This document shows positions 60,840 to 64,000 of a stretch of 64,000 nt of DNA, one piece after another. This DNA comes from Phymorhynchus buccinoides. Its lineage: Eukaryota; Mollusca; Gastropoda; Neogastropoda; Raphitomidae. Below the pieces are notes generated by a model, which saw only the letters and a program-made list of their open reading frames with translations, did no database searches and was not told the DNA's origin. The stretch lies in NCBI GenBank assembly GCA_017654935.2, contig CM065706.1, positions 4,680,808 through 4,744,807 of the forward strand. The letters are read 5' to 3'. How positions within the stretch are numbered: position 1 is the stretch's first letter; each line of letters begins with the position of its first letter. The translations under genes were made by a program, and so were the position numbers.

Positions 60840-61000
60840 CAATACGAGCATGACTAAAAGGCAGATTTGCCGAAAACAAAATACAAAAACCTCTCAGCTG
60901 TGCAAAAGTTCAAACAAAAATGACAGGGCAGTGAAGAGGCCGCGAGGCCTAATGTCCTAACTACCTGACCTGACCTGACCTGAAGTAACCCAGCTGAGAC
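60840..61000 (+). repeat. LINE/SINE 3' tail with (CCTGA)n
   Basis: CAGTGAAGAGGCCGCGAGGC then CCTAATGTCCTAACTA and CCTGACCTGACCTGACCTGA. The 'gaggcc-gaggcc' phrase matches other LINE tails in the window. Confidence 0.55.
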
Positions 61001-61445
61001 AGCCCCAGTCAGCCAGTGTTCAACTTCAAGCTGTTCCATTCCCCGGTGGTTCTGGGAAACTATTTTTTTCTTGCAGGATTATATAAATAATCCGACAGAT
61101 TCTTCAGTGTGTTGATTTTGAAGCCATGAGGGTGGACGGTGAAACGAAGAAGGATCAGCATGAGCCATCCCATCCCATGATGATCAGATTCAGAATGAAT
61201 ATGATTAATCATCAGATTATGCATTGCAAGCAAAATGAAAATGCAATGGAACATTATTATCTTTCACACAAAAAATGCATGGTAAAATACTGGGAGCAAT
61301 GCACAAAATGCAGATCTTGACTTTTACCTTGCGTAAAATTGATTCCAAAACTTGTTGGTCTGTTTACACAAAGTCGGCTGGAAAGTATGCTCGGAAATCT
61401 CCAGCCATTTAGCATGCGTCTACTTACCGAAAGCCATCCAAAGCA
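61001..61445. other. No recognisable feature
   Basis: Short frames only, up to the target site of the hAT-like element. Confidence 0.4.
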
Positions 61446-62054
61446 ATCAAAACTAGAGTTGAGAACCCGTTCAAATTTTCGAACCGGTTTTTGACCGGTT
61501 TTTCCTCTCAGAACCGGTCTTTTCGAACCGGCTTTTTAACCAGTAATCGCATCAGTAGTTTCACCTATGCAAACACATATGTATTTGTCAAAATATTCAC
61601 ACACGCGCGCGCACACATACACACACACTCAACTTGACTAAAAACTCAGCTCAACTTCAACAAACATGACGGGACCATCTGCCCGTGTCAAAGGAAGGTG
61701 AGGGTAGGGGTGTAGTTGAAAAATATAATAATCATAGGGAAAATAATTAAGCCAAAGCAAAAACAAAACGTCATATGGCGGTTGGAGTGTGAAGGATGGT
61801 GGCACATTCACAACCGTGACGCAATGAACCAGCTTTGGGAATAATCAGATATGTAGTGGGAGCATAACCGATAAGAAATATTTAAAAAAGTATAATCATC
61901 TTAATTATGTACCTGAACAGATAATCAAAATGAGAAGAGAAAATCTTTCACAATGGAAGGACAAAATATCACACACGAGCGGGTCCACACACACAATCAC
62001 ACGCGCACAACCGCACACACGCGCGCTTGCATACGCACATGCACTGCACACACA

Positions 62055-62241
<187 letters not shown>

Positions 62242-62444
62242 CAGTAATGGCATATTCTACTTTTAGACAATATCTTCAGTAAGCGCATTCATTTTAATCG
62301 AACAATAACTACTGAATGCTCATTAAGCAGTTTATGAAGCTACTCTCAGTTCAACAATGAACACCCCCTCCCCCTCCTTCAAAAATAAACCCGCAAAACA
62401 AATCAAATTTTAGACAAAACCGTACATCGTTTGGATTTTAGAGA

Positions 62445-62676
<232 letters not shown>

Positions 62677-62747
62677 ACACATTTACGTACGAATAAAATA
62701 CAGTGAAAATATAGCAAGTTCATGTCCGTGTATTGATAAGAAAAAGC

Positions 62748-63091
<344 letters not shown>

Positions 63092-63616
63092 ATCAAAATC
63101 TTTTCGAACATATTTGCTCATCTTCTTAGCATAAGAATTTATAGAAATGAAATTAAATAAACTTAAAAAGACATTGTTTTATTGTTGTTCCATTCACAGT
63201 TCTCTTGGTGATTAGTCATGTTTGTTGTTCCACTACCCCGATTGATCGCACTGCCACATTGCAAGCACAAATCAATACTTTCTACAATCACTCCATCACT
63301 CTTTCGATTTTTTTTTATAGGAGAAAATGCCTCCAAATATTCGTTACTGTAGTGTAGGCCTAATCATTGGCCATACTTGCTCCTTACAACAAACACCAGA
63401 CAACTAGAAACAGCTACTCTTGGTTTGCAAACACCCAATCTGCGCTGAGATTCAGTGTTGTTCTTCGAAAAGAATGCGTTATTCTAAAAAAAACTTACTT
63501 TCAGTTTTCAGTTAAAAAACCGGTTCACAGCAACTCGAACCGGTTTTTCGAACCGCGGAATTTCAGGACCGGTTTTTCGGTTTAAACCGGGTTTTTTCCC
63601 CACCTCTAATCAAAAC

Positions 63617-63818
63617 ACCACCAACATGGATCTAGACCTGGAACGTATCGTAAAAGGAGCCTTTGAAGGCTATATATGTTACAGTAAATCTACAAAACCA
63701 GGACATTTTCCAAAGATTTTAGGAAATTTGCAAATTTCCAGTTTCACTCAGGGATTTTGCAAATTTCCTAACAATTTCAGGAAATTTACAAATTTCCTGA
63801 ATTTTGCTTGTTTCTCAA

Positions 63819-63864
<46 letters not shown>

Positions 63865-63865
63865 T

Positions 63866-63913
<48 letters not shown>

Positions 63914-64000
63914 AAATCTGTTGCCTTATCTATGTAAAATTGTCTTCTAAACGTTACTTGTGTCGTGTCAAGATTATTTAATATAAACAAATGTGCATGC
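63617..64000. repeat. Non-coding with (TG)n and short tandem 'aaatttc' repeats
   Basis: 63725-63800 repeats CAAATTTCC/GGAAATTTGC-type phrases; (TG)n at 63822-63911. No gene. Confidence 0.7.

Overview
This is eukaryotic, intron- and transposon-rich DNA, most likely from a marine mollusc (probably a gastropod). The inference rests on very long (GA)n, (TG)n and poly-C/G tracts, several LINE lineages with tandem-repeat tails, tRNA-like SINEs, many fold-back MITEs, and lineage-expanded C2H2 zinc-finger and SOCS-box genes. The species is not proven. Two 500-N gaps (24187-24686, 48501-49000) split the window into three contigs: A (1-24186), B (24687-48500) and C (49001-64000).

The dominant structure is a large inverted repeat. 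Positions 1-11160 of contig A match the reverse complement of 25538-43210 in contig B, running colinearly from a shared zinc-finger gene at the outer end to a LINE 3' fragment at the inner end. The arms differ mainly by insertions: a 5.29-kb nested LINE (27106-32390) and a 1.35-kb LINE fragment (36774-38121) only in the right arm, and a 214-bp MITE (9439-9652) only in the left. Contig B is bounded by both gaps and the homology stops exactly where contig B dissolves into about 850 bp of poly-C. The simplest reading is therefore that contig B is the other haplotype of the left part of contig A, scaffolded in reverse, rather than a true genomic palindrome.

Three protein genes are supported. (1) A C2H2 zinc-finger gene is complete but for a 1-nt frameshift at 41339-43713 (+) and partial at 1-1872 (-). 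It has several SUMO-interaction-like motifs at the N terminus, four fingers, a 27-nt in-frame minisatellite, acidic and basic blocks and a C-terminal finger cluster. (2) A paralogous zinc-finger gene at 49001-50755 (-) has the same SIM-like N terminus and a 48-nt in-frame minisatellite; the gap cuts it. (3) At 12173-15076 (+) one reading frame encodes a long helical-repeat (ankyrin-like) protein ending in a clear SOCS box, but an in-frame TGA at 14198 separates the solenoid from the SOCS box. No link in function between the three genes is visible.

The rest is repeats. Contig A after the SOCS gene holds fold-back elements and a 3.7-kb, 57-bp minisatellite (17790-21490). Contig B past the zinc-finger gene (43.7-48.5 kb) has degraded-looking repeats and no convincing gene. 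Contig C holds, after the second zinc-finger gene, several palindromic MITEs, a 25-bp minisatellite (55356-56033), a 2.4-kb CT-rich array (57216-59590) and a 2155-bp non-autonomous hAT-like element with an 8-bp target duplication (61454-63608). Both arms carry a small retroposon whose head is the 5' end of U2 snRNA and whose tail matches the tail of the LINE inside the right arm.
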